Shown one piece after another: positions 21,718 to 32,465 of a DNA stretch of 64,000 bases; position 1 is the stretch's first letter, and each line of letters starts with the position of its first letter. The translations under genes were made by a program, and so were the position numbers. The notes under the pieces are model-generated. The model was given only the letters and a program-made list of their open reading frames with translations. It had not been told where the DNA came from and did no database searches. Source of the DNA: Tupaia tana (taxonomy: Eukaryota > Chordata > Mammalia > Scandentia > Tupaiidae); contig JAKSZU010000008.1 in the NCBI GenBank assembly GCA_026018925.1, forward strand, positions 6,934,415 through 6,998,414. The letters run 5' to 3'.

Positions 21718-21986
21718 TGGGAACCAGCAGTTAGTGTAATGGCTATGTCGCTGGACTCCCACGTAGTCGACCGCGGTTCGCGTCTCGGACCCGGTGGCTT
21801 ACAACTCACGCCGGGCGCGTGTGCGTGCGTGCCCAAGATCCCGAGAGGAGAATGGAGGAGAAGGGATTGCGGCGTGACCATCCCCCCTGGGGGGGTGATT
21901 TCTCGCTTTCTGTCTCTATATCTCTCTCTGTCTGTCTGGCGAGCGCACGCGCCCTATAGCGAAAAACCTCTCCAAAAAAAAAAAAA
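21718..21986 (+). mobile_element. SINE family A, young subfamily
   Basis: By eye only about three differences from the copy at 11546. Same diagnostic 'ggttcgcgtctcgg', 'cttacaactcacg', 'cggcgtgaccatc'. Perfect target duplication 'aaaaattttctcat' at 21704-21717 and 21987-22000. Confidence 0.97.
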
Positions 21987-22084
21987 AAAAATTTTCTCAT
22001 GGACCCCCTCTGTTCCCCAAACATTTCCTGGTATCTACCATTACTGTCTCTATTTCTATGATTTTGAGAGCTTTTTGTTAATTG

Positions 22085-23078
22085 AGTAAAGAAAATGAAG
22101 CGAGAAACAAAATACAAAAATGAATGATTAGGTTTTCTAATGTGTCTTCTGGCTCATAAACCAGAGCTCGAGGTGAACAACAGGCTTCCTGCTTTAGACC
22201 CAGCACCCGCTGTCCACGCTGTCCATGCTGTCCACGTGTGGCTGGAGGTGGGATCCCCATGCAGCCCAACAGCTCCTTAGCAGCCTCGCCTTTGCACTTC
22301 TCCCCTCTTCCTCTCCTCACTAGCAGTTTTGGGAATTTGAGGACAAAATGTGAGTAATTTATGGCACAAACTGCATAAATTTGGGGCAAGGATATAAATG
22401 CAGTTCAACATATCAGACTCAGGGCCTTCTCTTACCTGGGTATCCAGAAATCTCCTTTCTTCTATGGTTTCACTTCAGAGTCCCTGAATTGTAAGGGAAC
22501 AGGATTGCTCAGTTTCATGGGCAGCGGGCAGTCCGGGCTCAGACCCGACTTTACGGCAGGCAGTTACCTGAGATTATAGGCTATCCCTGGAGTGCCTCTG
22601 GCTCGCTCTCCCTGTCTCTGTGACTGCTCTCACACGTCTACGTTGACACATTTAATTGAATTTTGTTCTTCGTTTACTGTGTATCTTTATTCATGGTATC
22701 TTTAGGTCATCACAAATTAGCATTTTCAAAACCTTGTTATTAATACTGTCTCAGATGCCTGTAAACTGGTTCTTGTCTAAAGCCTGAAAGAGGCTCTGTG
22801 ATCACAGAGAATTGAAAGCAGAACTAGTTTGTATATCAGCCAGTTTCATTAAATAGGGGGAAATGAAGAAAACAATCTTAGCAATTGGGAGCCTCTTTTA
22901 GACAAATCCATTTACTGCTGTACTTAAGTGGCTTTTTTAGTGTTGGGTAAACAAATAGTAGAAATATTAAAATGTTAGGTTTGTTTTTAAGAACATGTTA
23001 AAAGATGGTCTCTATTATTTATAGAGTATAATCTAAAATCATGATTCTCTCATTCAAGGTTCATAATAATTGAGCTAA
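22085..23078. other. No gene seen
   Basis: Unique-looking 1 kb, with a short triplet of 'ctgtccaygctgtcc' repeats near 22208-22240. No exon or named repeat recognised. Confidence 0.45.
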
Positions 23079-23087
23079 AGATAAAAT

Positions 23088-23346
23088 TTTTTTTGGCGAG
23101 GTTTTTTCTTATAGGGCATGTGTGCTCGCCAGAAAGCCAGAGAGAGACAGAGAGACAGAACACGAGAAATCACCCCCAAGTGGGGATGGCCACACCACAA
23201 TCCCTTCTCCTCCATTCTCCTCTCGGGATCTTGGGCATGCACACACATGTGCCCGGTGTGAGTTTAAGCCACTGGGTCTGGGACTCGAACCATAGTCAAC
23301 TACATGGGAGTCCAGCGACATAGCCATTATGCTAACTGCTGGTCTC
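23088..23346 (-). mobile_element. SINE family A
   Basis: 'ggcgaggttttttcttatagg', body 'cacaatcccttctcc', intact B box (reverse 'ggactcgaacc'), head ending 'gctaactgctggtc'. Approximate target duplication 'aagataaaattt' / 'aaggtaaattttt'. Confidence 0.93.
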
Positions 23347-23470
23347 AAGGTAAATTTTTAATCATATTTTCTTATTGAAGTGAAATTCACATAACATAAA
23401 TGAACAATTTTAAGTAATTTAGTGAAATTGGTTATGTTCACCAAGTTGTAAAACTGACCATGACTATCTG

Positions 23471-23541
23471 TTAGGTTGCCGGGAAAGTTATGATGTATTT
23501 TTCTATGCAAAAGTGGCTCATAACTTTCCCAATGACCCAAA
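23471..23541. mobile_element. 70-bp mariner-like MITE, second copy
   Basis: Left end TTAGGTTGCCGGGAAAGTT and right end AACTTTCCCAATGACCCAA are inverted repeats sharing GGGAAAGTTATGA exactly. Inserted in L1M. TTAGGTTG is a typical mariner-family start. Confidence 0.75.
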
Positions 23542-23764
23542 TAGTTACAAAGATTTTCGTCACCCCAAAATAAACCCTGAACCCATCAGCAGTCACTCCC
23601 TGTTCTGCTCTTCCTTAGCCACTGGCAACCACCAATCTGCTTTCTGTCTGTGAGGATTTGGATAGTCTGTGTATTTCGTATAAATGGAATCATAGACTAT
23701 GTGACCAGTTGTGTCTGGCTTATTTCACTTAGTTTTGGGGTTTATCCACATTGAATTTTTTTTA

Positions 23765-24003
23765 GAGTTCATCTACTCATTTCTTCTACGAGAGAGATAC
23801 GGACAGACAGACACTACCTCCAGCAGGTTTGTGACACTGCAAAGCACCTCCAGCCCTAGCCAGCCCTGGGTCATGGGCACTTCTGTACCTTGTCTACTCA
23901 GAGAGGTCTCTACATGCAAAGCTGGAGCCCTCCCGTGTGGGTCAGGCTCACAGGACGTCTCCCTTCTAGTGTGCACCACCCGATCCCCTAGGCTTACCCA
24001 CAT
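23765..24003 (-). mobile_element. SINE family C
   Basis: T-run, 'gagagagatacggacagacag', 'tgtgacactgcaaagcacc', 'gccagccctgggtcatggg', and head region 'cccgtgtgggtcaggctcac'. Aligns with the copy at 48430. Confidence 0.65.
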
Positions 24004-24047
24004 TCTGAGGTGTGGAGAAAAATCTTTTTTTCTGCCAAGTTAAGTTT

Positions 24048-24520
24048 AATGTTTGAGGTCTGAAAACTTAACTGACAATAGACATTAATAGGAGAAAATA
24101 CCATGTTTATTCACGTGCATGTCAAAGAAGTGACTCCCAGAGTAGCCAAAGATAGGGGTGAATAAACCAACTTTAACAGGAACGAGCAAGCAGAAAGGGC
24201 TTCTAGGAACAGAGCAATTTTTTTTGGTTAGAGAAAATAAATAGATATTTAGAGGAACAAATGGAGGATAAGAAAATATATGATAGCTTTTGTTTATACA
24301 GGTACAAGCATTGTTCTTCATCTTTTTAAAACATTTAATTTATTTTTTTCTGGCTATAAAGCTCCCTCTGAGAGAGGAGTTATGGTGGTCTCACTTACAG
24401 TAGCTTCTGTTTCTGGCGGGATAAGCAAAGTTCCGAAACAGCTTCTTTCTGCATCTGCTGAATATCATATGTCTTCAACATAAAATAATCTTCTCACTGA
24501 CTTTGGGGGGTCTGAGTGAG
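24048..24520. mobile_element. LTR-like insertion in L1M, unassigned
   Basis: The L1M sequence is interrupted here. The block ('ccatgtttattcacgtgcatg', 'cccagagtagccaaagatag', 'cactgactttggggggtctg') resembles LTRs of mammalian class I ERVs as I remember them, but I cannot name the family or its exact ends. Confidence 0.35.
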
Positions 24521-24684
24521 TCCCCGTAGCAGCATGCATCAGCACTTTATTACTTTCTATAGCTAAAAAGCCATCCATTGCATCACATTATATTTAGCCT
24601 AGTAGTCAAGTGTTAACCATTTGACTATTTCCTCATTTGCCTATTATGAATAATGCTACCATTAATATTGATGTCCAAAATTTT

Positions 24685-24945
24685 TTTTTTTTGGAGAGGT
24701 TTTCGCTATAGGGTGCGTGCACTCGCCAGACGGACAAAGAGAGACACAGAGACAGAAAGCGAGAAATCACCCCCCAGGGGGGATGGTCACGCTGTAATCG
24801 CTTCTCCTCCATTCTCCTCTTGGGATCTTGGGCACGCACGCACATGCGCCTGGTGTGAGTTTTAAGCCACCGGGTGTGGGACACGAACCGCGGTTGACTA
24901 CGTGGGAGTCCAGCGACATAGCCATTATGCTTACTGCTGGTTCCC
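24685..24945 (-). mobile_element. SINE family A
   Basis: Full-length: 'ggagaggttttcgctatagg' to 'gcttactgctggttccc'. Target duplication 'tgatgtccaaaattttt' (from 24669) against 'tgatgtctaaattttt' (from 24946). Confidence 0.95.
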
Positions 24946-25429
24946 TGATGTCTAAATTTTTGTGTGAACTTTAAAAATTTCTTTTCAGTGGATATGAGCA
25001 GGTCATATGATAAATCTATGTTTAACCTTTTGAAGAACTGCCAGATACTTTCCAAAGTGACCACACCATTTATATTCACATCCTCACCAAAACATATTAT
25101 TGTCTGTATTTGTGACTGTAGCTCTTCTAGTGAGTATGAAGTGTTATCACATTACAGTTTTGATTTGAAATTTTCTAATGATGACTAATGTTGATACATT
25201 TTCATGTTTGTCTTTTTGGTGAGTTGTTAGAGATTATCCTATATTCTGGATTGTAGAGATTTATCAGATATATGATTTGCACATATTTTTCTCCCATTGT
25301 ATAGGTTGTCTTTTCACTTTTTTGCTAATATCCTTTAATGTACAAAAGTTTTAAGTTTAATGAAGTCCATTTTATTTTTTATTTTGTTGTTTATGCTTTT
25401 GATGTTATATTTCAATTATAAATTCAAAA

Positions 25430-25756
25430 AAGATAAACAGAAAGAAAAGCATAATTTTATCTCAGTATTACTTGGATGCCTTCAAAAAATGTATAAGGAA
25501 GAGGAAAGATGAGTTTTACTTGACTTACCTATCACTTTACTATATTTACTAATTTGAAAACAAATAAGAGAGGCATTTTTTATTCATTTATTTCTAAAGG
25601 GTAACATTTTCTGACAATTTGTCACTCATGTGAAATAGCACTTTATTTCAAGAGGAAAAAATAAAAATCTATCCTAAGGGATAAAGTGCAGATGACTATA
25701 AATGTATGATTTAGGGGGTGTTTTCTAGAATTCTGCTTTGTGTGTATTTTACTTAG
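25430..25756. other. No gene seen
   Basis: AT-rich unique sequence; no exon or named repeat recognised. Confidence 0.45.
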
Positions 25757-25771
25757 AAATGCTATGGTGGT

Positions 25772-26008
25772 GGGACTGGCAGATGGCGTAATTGCTGTCA
25801 CTGGATTCCCACGCAGTGACTGTGGTTTGAGTCCTAGACCTGGTGGCTTAAAACTCATGCTGGGCACTGCATGTCCAAAATCCTGAGAGGAGAATGGAGG
25901 AGAAGGGATTGCTCATGGCCATTCTCCCTGGGGGGTGATATCTCTCTCTCTATCTCTCTGTCTCTCTCTGTTTCTCCAGTGAATGCACGTACTCTAAAGC
26001 TGAAAGAA
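25772..26008 (+). mobile_element. SINE family A inserted into another SINE's head
   Basis: 'gggactggcagatggcgtaa', B-box-like 'gtttgagtcc', body and short A-tail. Perfect target duplication 'aaatgctatggtggt' at 25757-25771 and 26009-26023. The right copy is the 5' head of the next SINE. Confidence 0.92.
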
Positions 26009-26249
26009 AAATGCTATGGTGGTTAAGGCACTGGACTCGCACATGGCCACCCATGGTTTGAGTCCTGGATTCAATCACTTGGAAATCACATGGGGTGCAT
26101 GTGTGTGCATACCCAAAATCTCAAGAGGAAATTGGAAGAAGGGATTACAGCAGGGCCATCCTCCCTGGAGAGTGATTTCTTAATTTCTTTCTCTTTGTTC
26201 ATCTCCAGTGAGCACATGTACCCTGTGACAAAACCAAAACAAACAAAAA
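26009..26249 (+). mobile_element. SINE family A/D (host of nested SINE)
   Basis: 'ggtggttaaggcactggactc', B-box-like 'gtttgagtcc', 'ggccatcctccctggagag', A-rich tail. Its 5' end is duplicated by the upstream insertion, so it is the older of the two. Confidence 0.88.
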
Positions 26250-26394
26250 GTTATGGATGTTTTCTTTGCTAAGTAAAAATATTCTAACAGATACATGCTA
26301 AATGAGAACCTTGTGAAAGATACTAAATTTTGTGAGGTACCTCCAGGTTTCAAGTATGTGGAAGATCTTTGACATGGGTTACCTATCTAACCTC

Positions 26395-26840
26395 TGTAGT
26401 GGTTAATGTTATATATCAATTTTTTTTTAATTAAAAAAATTTTTAAATATATTTATTTTCATTTCATTTTCTTCCATACATTCAATCACATTACTATTTG
26501 TCTTACAAAATGGATATTTAAACAGGTGAACATTTCTCCCTAGTACTGTTGATAAAACTCTGAAATCATCTTCAACAGTTAATACCACACCTCTTTGTGT
26601 TACATATCAATTTAACTGGGTTAAGGGATACAGAGAGAGAAGTTAAATATTATTTCTGAATATGTCTTTGAAGGTGTTCCTGGAAGATACTAGCATTTGA
26701 ATTGGTGAAGTCAGTAAAGGAACTGTCCATCACCAAGGTGGGCAGGCATCATCCAATCTTTTGAGAACAAAAATTGGAGACAGAGCAGATAGGTCTCTTT
26801 TCTAGAACTAGGAATTCTAGTTTTTTCTGACCCTGTAAAA
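26395..26840 (+). mobile_element. Ancient interspersed repeat, interrupted
   Basis: 'gtggttaatgttatatatc' resumes after an insertion as 'atatcaatttaactggg', 'gaattggtgaagtcagtaa', 'ggtgggcaggcatcatccaatc'. This follows a common old mammalian interspersed repeat I recognise by sequence but cannot name safely. Confidence 0.45.
26423..26598 (-). mobile_element. Short L1 3'-end insertion
   Basis: T-rich start and 'ttcattttcttccatacattc' resemble the L1 3' UTR in reverse. Flanked by 15-bp near-identical duplications 'gttatatatcaattt' (26408-26422) and 'gttacatatcaattt' (26599-26613). Confidence 0.6.
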
Positions 26841-26849
26841 TTTGCATTG

Positions 26850-27327
26850 TCATTCAGTTTGCAATTTGTAAATATCAGAAGAGCTATGCAATTTCAGTTT
26901 GCAGCCCAGTGACACCAGATGTCATATTCCTAAGAGACATCACCTTTTTGAAAAGTGAATCTGATTTTATCTTTCCACTGCCTATAACCTTTCAGAGGAG
27001 GTTTTTATGTACATGCATGATGCTTGCACACAAAATCAACATTGTGGTAATACATTTTCAGGAGTCAAATTTGCAAAATACGCATTAAAAAAAATAAAAC
27101 TCTCTAGAAGTCTACACAATTCATATTTCCAGCACTGGAAATGATGCAAAGATAAAATACATAGCTTAGCAAACTGTAAGCAATAATGCTGATAATTTAG
27201 AACAGTGGTAAAAAGCTAAAGCAAAACAACAAAACAAAACCAAGCAAAACTCTTTAAAAATTTAATATGTTTTACAGGTGTAAATATAGGCAATTGCATG
27301 AAGGTAGTCCACAGAGTGGATGGGTTT
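26850..27327. other. No gene seen; AT-rich
   Basis: Unique-looking AT-rich sequence with (CAAAA) runs near 27220-27250. Confidence 0.45.
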
Positions 27328-27341
27328 CAAGATCGTTAAGT

Positions 27342-27583
27342 GTTTTTTTTTGCTATAGGATGTGTGTGCTCACCAGAGAGATAAAGACAGAGAGAAAGCA
27401 AGAAATCATCCTCTAGGGGAGATGGCCATGTTGCAATCCCTTCTCCTCCATTCTCCTCTTGGCATTTTGGGGACACAAACACATGCACCTGGCATGAGTT
27501 TTAAGTTTCCATGTCCAGAAATTGAACAACGGTCAACTATGTGAGAGTCCAGCAATGTTAACTATTATGCCATCTGCTGATCC
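27342..27583 (-). mobile_element. SINE family A/D
   Basis: 'tgctataggatgtgtgtgctcac', body and head ending 'gccatctgctgatc'. Target duplication 'caagatcgttaagt' (27328-27341) against 'caagatcattaagt' (27584-27597). Confidence 0.93.
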
Positions 27584-27697
27584 CAAGATCATTAAGTTTT
27601 GCATTGTGACAAATAGCTGCTTTATTCTTCTTAGTCTATAGCTCTCCTTGGAGAATATTTTCAGTGCTACTCTACTCTTTTTAAAATACTTCTGTGA

Positions 27698-27977
27698 GGG
27701 ACCAGCAGTTGGCGTAATGGCTATGTCGCTGGACTCCTATGTAGTTGACTGCAGTTCAAGTCCCGGACTCAGTGGCTTAAACTCATGCCGGGAGTGTGTG
27801 CATACATGCCCAAGATCCTGAGAGGAAAAGGGAGGAGAAGGGACTGTGGTGTGGCCACCCCCCCCTGGGGGGGTGTTTTCGCTCTCTTTCTATCTCTCTG
27901 TGTCTTTCTGGTGAGCACAAGTGCCCTATAGCAAAAACCTCTCAAAAAAAAAAAAAAAAAAAGAAAAAAAAGAAATT
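27698..27977 (+). mobile_element. SINE family A
   Basis: 'gggaccagcagttggcgtaa', body with 'aagatcctgagagg', long A-tail with G interruptions. Target duplication 'cttctgtga' at 27689-27697 and 27978-27986. Confidence 0.93.
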
Positions 27978-28144
27978 CTTCTGTGATTAGCCACTTGAGT
28001 ATTCCCTGTTAAAATTTCCCCTCTTCTATGCCATGATCCTGTGTTATCTTGAATTTGGGCAAACCCATCCCGCATGCACTTAGATACAGACCACAAATTG
28101 GGAGGAAATACTACTGATGATGAAACAGCAACAGTGTTTAAAAA

Positions 28145-28859
28145 AAACTTTTTAATTGTAATTTCTGATTTACATATAACCATTATACATCTTTGTAAGA
28201 TGTAGTATGGTTTTTAAAAGTTTGTATACACTATATAATAAACAAATTTAGGATATAAACATATTCACCATCTTCAACATAAAACATTACATTATGTTGT
28301 GCACATTCGAAATTCACTCTACTGGTTATTTTGGAAGCATAATTAAATTGTCAGTGATGTTCTGTACTGTGAAAAATAGCTCTAAAGCAAAACAAAGTAA
28401 TTAACAATCAGACAACAAAAAGCCTCATAAATTAATGAGCATTGGTTTTGAAAACAGAGATAATCTCAGCATTACCAATGAAGTCTAGAAAGAAAATGAG
28501 TAGGGCTGTTACAGAGGTAAGCAAAAATTTAACAGTTCAAATAATCCTTATCTCTTCTGAGAAACTAAAGATGGGAAATATGTAGTGTATATTGCTGTGA
28601 TAAGGTGATGTCTGTCCATTATAGTAATTATCATTCAGTTAATGAATAAAAAAATGACTCTTGTGGATATTTGAACTTTTAATGGTATCTGGGATTTTTT
28701 GTATATTGTCCTCATTTTTAATGGTTATTCTTCTTTTCATTTGCTTGGATTAAATCAGAGGTTTTTGTCTTCAAGGTCAGAGATTCTTTCTTCTGCATAG
28801 TCTAATCTGTTAAAACTATCAAGGGAGGTTTTGATTTCCTCCATCATATTCTTAATCTC
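28145..28859 (-). mobile_element. Half-L1-like element: 3' UTR joined to ORF1 sequence
   Basis: From the left (element 3' end): 'catataaccattatacatc', 'cattacattatgttgtgcac' (same 3' UTR as at 21.2-21.6 kb). From about 28640 follows ORF1-type sequence ('gatattt gaacttttaatgg', 'ggtcagagattctttcttc') parallel to 30440-30660. No ORF2 lies between. Truncated at 28860 by a SINE. Confidence 0.6.
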
Positions 28860-29116
28860 CAGGTGGTGTAGTAGTTAAGGCACTGGACTCCTGTATGGCC
28901 TATTGTGGTGTGGGTCTGGGACCTAGAGCCTTGAAACTCATGCCAGGCACATCTGTGTTCTTGCCCAAAATTCCAAGAGGAACATGGAGAAGGAATTGCA
29001 GTGTGGTCATCTCCCCAGGGGGTGATTTCTCACTTTCTCTCTCTCAATTTTTCTCTGTCTCTCCGGTGAGTACACGAGCCCTGTAGCAAAATCTCCCTCT
29101 CTCTCAAAATAAAAAA
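28860..29116 (+). mobile_element. SINE family A/D
   Basis: 'aggtggtgtagtagttaagg', degenerate B box, body with 'ggaacatggagaaggaattg', CT-rich tract and short A-rich tail. Confidence 0.85.
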
Positions 29117-29551
29117 GGCTGTTGTTTTTGAAAACCAGGTTAAAAGTAAATTCCTGCTCAGCAAACTGATGAAACTATAACTATTACATTCCACAATATC
29201 TAGTTTGAGTGTGTCTTTGTCACTGAGCTTTGTTTGTTATAAGCAACATATAGAGGGTTCCTTCCCCCACCCCTATTGAGCCAATCTATGCCTTCTAGTT
29301 GGAAAACTTAATCCAGTGACATTCAATGTTATTAATAATAGATGTGGACAAGTCTCTGTCATTTTGATACTCTTTTATTTTTATTTCTAATTTTAAATTT
29401 TATTCTCTTCTATTTATCTCCTGTCCCCACCTGGTTCGGGTGCCACGTGTCCCGACCCGGGGGGACAGTCGAACAGGTTTCCTGAGGGAAGGAGTGAGAG
29501 CTGGGACAAGCGGTGCAGTGTCACAGCACGGAGACGACACAGTGTCGTCTG

Positions 29552-29557
29552 TTTATT
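29552..29557 (-). terminator. LTR polyadenylation signal
   Basis: AATAAA on the minus strand, about 230 bases downstream of the TATA box, as expected in R of an LTR. Confidence 0.6.
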
Positions 29558-29783
29558 GTGGGCAGCACAGTACAGCATGGAGAGGACGCAGTGTTACAAC
29601 TCTTTAGGGTCGCGTCGTCTGTTGTGAGCAGCACAGAGATGACGCGGTGTCACAACTCTTCAGGGTCGTCTGGAGGCGATGTAGTGTTACAACTCTTCAG
29701 GGTCTTCAGGGTCGTCGTCTTCCTGGTCGTCTGTGTCGTCTTGTCTTCCTGGTGTTCTGGCTATTGTGGGCCAGGCATGGTGG

Positions 29784-29790
29784 TTATATA
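29784..29790 (-). promoter_or_regulatory. LTR TATA box
   Basis: TATATAA on the minus strand, downstream of CCAAT-type motifs at about 29820-29850. Expected U3 promoter layout; activity unknown. Confidence 0.6.
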
Positions 29791-31219
29791 CACTTTGGTG
29801 GATCGTAAAAGGTGGGTTACGATTGGTTGCTTTTGGACCAATCATGAGGTGCCGGATATGCAAATCTGAGGGATTCTAGTGGCCAATCATGGCAATTGTT
29901 TGCTCTCTGAGAAACCTTGGCAGACTCGCTGTTGCACAGCCTCCCACAATCTCCTTTTAGTTTTCTCTTAAGTATTTCCTGAAGAGTTGATCTAGTTTTG
30001 GTGACTCCTTTCAACTTTTGTTTATCCATGATCGATTTGATTTCTCCTTCTCATTTTAAGGATAATCTTGCCAGGTATAGTACTCTTGGCTGAAATTGTT
30101 ATTCTTTCAGAGTTTTAAGTATGTCTTACCATTTTTTTCCTTGCCTGCATTGTTTCAGTTGAGAGGGCCAATGTTAGTCTATTGGGGTAACCTGTGTAAG
30201 TAACTTGGCATTTCTCTCTTTTCATTTTAAAATGTTGTCTTTGTCTTTGATTTTTATCAATTTGGCTCTTACATGTCTTGGAAAGGATCTTTATATGTGA
30301 AATCTATTTGGTGTCCTTTGTATTTCCTGGATTTGGATGTTCATATGCCTTTCTAAATTTGGGGATTTTTTAGCTAATATATCATGAAAGAGATTTTCTA
30401 TTCCTTTGTCTATCTCTTCACCTTCTGGAATAACTATTTTGTGCATATTTGGCCTTTTAATGGTGTTCAGGATTTTTCATATATTGTCTTTTATTTTGAT
30501 GTCCATATATTTTTCATATAGTATATGGTTATTTCAGTTGCTTCAACTAAATCAGAGATTGTGTCTTCAAGGTCAGAGATGCTTTCTTCTGCATGATCTA
30601 ATCTGTTAATACTTTTAAAAGAGGTTTGATTTCTTGTATCATATTCTTAATCTCCAGAAGTTCTACTTGATTTTTTTTGCAAGGTGTCTATCTCTTTATA
30701 AAATTCCTCCCTCAAGTTATGGGAGGATTTCCTCATCTCTTAAAATTGGCGGTCTGTTTTCTCTTGCACTTCACTGAATTTTGTTATGATGAATATTCTG
30801 AATTCTTTTTCTGACATTTTCATGATTGCTTGTGTTTTATTCATTGTTGGTGAGGGGTTATATTCCTTTAGGGTGGACGTATTTCCTGGCTTTCTCCTAT
30901 TTCTAGGGACTCTGCCTTCATTTTTAGTCATCTGGTGATGTATTCAGTTTTTCTTACTTCGTCGGAGTAGGTTCCTGTAACTGCGTGCTCTGCGTGAGTT
31001 AGCTCTGTGCCAGTTTCCCTATTCTGCTATGGGTGAGAATGTGGAGTCCACATTGAGAGCTTTGGGTCATATTTTTAGAAAGGAATTTTTCTCCTTTTAC
31101 TTCTGGGGGGAGAGGTTATAGAACAAAATCTCTCTGTCTTCAGGTGTACACAAACCTCTCTGCTCCCAATGTGGCTGGAAGCTGAGCTCCTATCTCTGGG
31201 ACTGAAGAAACTAAGTGTG

Positions 31220-31495
31220 GGGGACCAGCAGTTAGCGTAATGGCTATGTTGCTGGACTCCCATGTAGTCGACCGCTGTTCGAGTCCTGGACCTGGTGGCC
31301 TAAACTCACGCCGGGTGCGTGTGTGTGCGCATGCCCAAGATCCGGAGAGGAGAATGGAGGCGAAGGGATTGCGGCATGGCCATCCCCCCTGGGGGTGATT
31401 TCTCACTTTCTATCTCTCTGTCTCCCTCTGTCATTCTGGGGAGCGCACGCACCCTATAACAAAAACCTCTCTAAAGGAAAAAAAAAAAAAAGAAA
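31220..31495 (+). mobile_element. SINE family A within L1 5' UTR
   Basis: 'gggaccagcagttagcgtaa', B box 'tgttcgagtcc', body and A-rich tail. Target duplication 'agaaactaagtgtg' (31206-31219) against 'agaaactgagtgtg' (31496-31509). Confidence 0.94.
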
Positions 31496-32438
31496 AGAAA
31501 CTGAGTGTGCTCCTAAGGCTGGAACAACCTCTTCTCTTCCACTGCTGCAGGCTGGGTGGTGATGTTCGGTGATCAGCTCAGGTCAGACAGCCTTTGCTTC
31601 CTTCTGGCTCCTATCTCTGGGAGTTGTAAGTAACATTGTTTTAAACTGAGGTTTAGGTTGATGCCATATTGCATTGCCAATCCAGTCATCTGAATTTCTT
31701 TTTAAATATCAAAATGGAAAAAAAGAAAATTTTATCAGTAACACCTTGTAATTCATTCTTAGAAGCCTTGACCATAATCAATTCGAAATCTGTCATTATG
31801 TTTGGGGATTCAATTGAAATCTATTTTCTTCTGCAAAGTCTCCCAAATCTTTAACAAGCATTTTTGAAACTGCTACACTTTTCCCAGTGATTAACACATA
31901 AACAAGTGGACAAGTTCTAAAATTTTTAGATATAACAGAAACATGTATATAGTTAATAAAAAATAGTGGGAACAATTTTGAAGGAGCCATTCATTAGCTT
32001 AAGTGAAGCATGCATTAATTTTTGTATGTTGGACTTAATGATAATTATGAAAGCACTTCAAAAGTTTGCAGAAAATATGGAAGTAAAGTATGAATTTGTT
32101 CTGCTACAAAAATTATTAAAATCCATGTATATATATATTTTTAATAATCCACATTTTCCATAAAGTTTTTGAAGACCCTTCTTGTAAGAAGTCTATCTTC
32201 TTAGATAGTCAAATCCTTAACGAAGCAAAGTTTGGAATTTTATGTGTTGTAGACATCAGAGCAACCTCTATGTCAGTAAGGGTCTTTGGTTCAGAAAGTC
32301 ACTGAGATTGCCAATTTCTTTTTATTCTCTAATGAAGGACATTTTTGAAGACATGCATAGACACTATGTGTGCACAGACAGAAGCTGTACATGCTTGAAT
32401 AATTTGGCAGTAGAGATTTCTTGTTTATTTACTTGTTT

Positions 32439-32465
32439 AAACACAAAGTTTTAAACTTTGTGTTT
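32439..32465. repeat. 27-bp palindrome
   Basis: Arms AAACACAAAGTTT and AAACTTTGTGTTT pair perfectly around a single T. Not inside a recognised element. Confidence 0.9.

Larger units (their letters stand above)
21140..22080 (-). mobile_element. L1 3' end, split by two SINEs
   Basis: Reverse-complement L1 3' UTR: 'ggttcatacataatcaatg', 'cattacattatgttgtgcac', then 'ccccaaacatttcctgg' and 'ctctatttctatgattttgag'. SINEs at 21231-21482 and 21718-21986 interrupt it. The 28.2 kb element has the same 3' UTR. Confidence 0.7.
23355..25425 (-). mobile_element. Old L1 (L1M type), several insertions
   Basis: Reverse-complement L1M 3' sequence in three pieces (23355-23754, 24526-24684, 24946-25425): 'gaagtgaaattcacataac', 'cagcagtcactccctg', 'ccactggcaaccaccaatc', 'atggaatcatagactatg', 'gatttatcagatatatgatt', 'ggttgtcttttcactt'. 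It hosts a MITE, a family C SINE, an LTR-like block and a family A SINE. Confidence 0.85.
29422..29948 (-). mobile_element. Solo ERV LTR, class II (beta-like) type
   Basis: 527 bp on the minus strand, starting TGTGGG and ending GGGACA, flanked by a perfect 6-bp duplication ATCTCC (29416-29421 and 29949-29954). Six base pairs is typical of betaretrovirus-like ERVs. Minus-strand order is CCAAT-type boxes, TATATAA, then AATAAA. Three degenerate internal units carry 'acaactctt...agggtc'. Near its 3' end (plus 29430-29445) lies a 16-base stretch resembling a tRNA-Lys-type primer-binding site. No internal viral genes remain. Confidence 0.85.
29117..31635 (-). mobile_element. L1 5' half: start of ORF2, ORF1, 5' UTR
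   Basis: Reverse-complement L1. 29200-29415 matches the start of ORF2 ('ccaatctatgccttctagttgg', 'cagtgacattcaatgtt'). 29955-30930 is a decayed ORF1 parallel to that at 62.85-63.85 kb. 30930-31635 is 5' UTR ('ccaatgtggctggaagctgag', 'ctcctatctctggga'). A solo LTR and a SINE are inserted. Confidence 0.75.

Noticed and set aside
29422..29447. PBS-like sequence as proof of a 5' LTR of a provirus
   Set aside because: No leader, gag or other internal sequence follows; L1 sequence resumes at once after the 6-bp target duplication. The solo LTR reading fits better.
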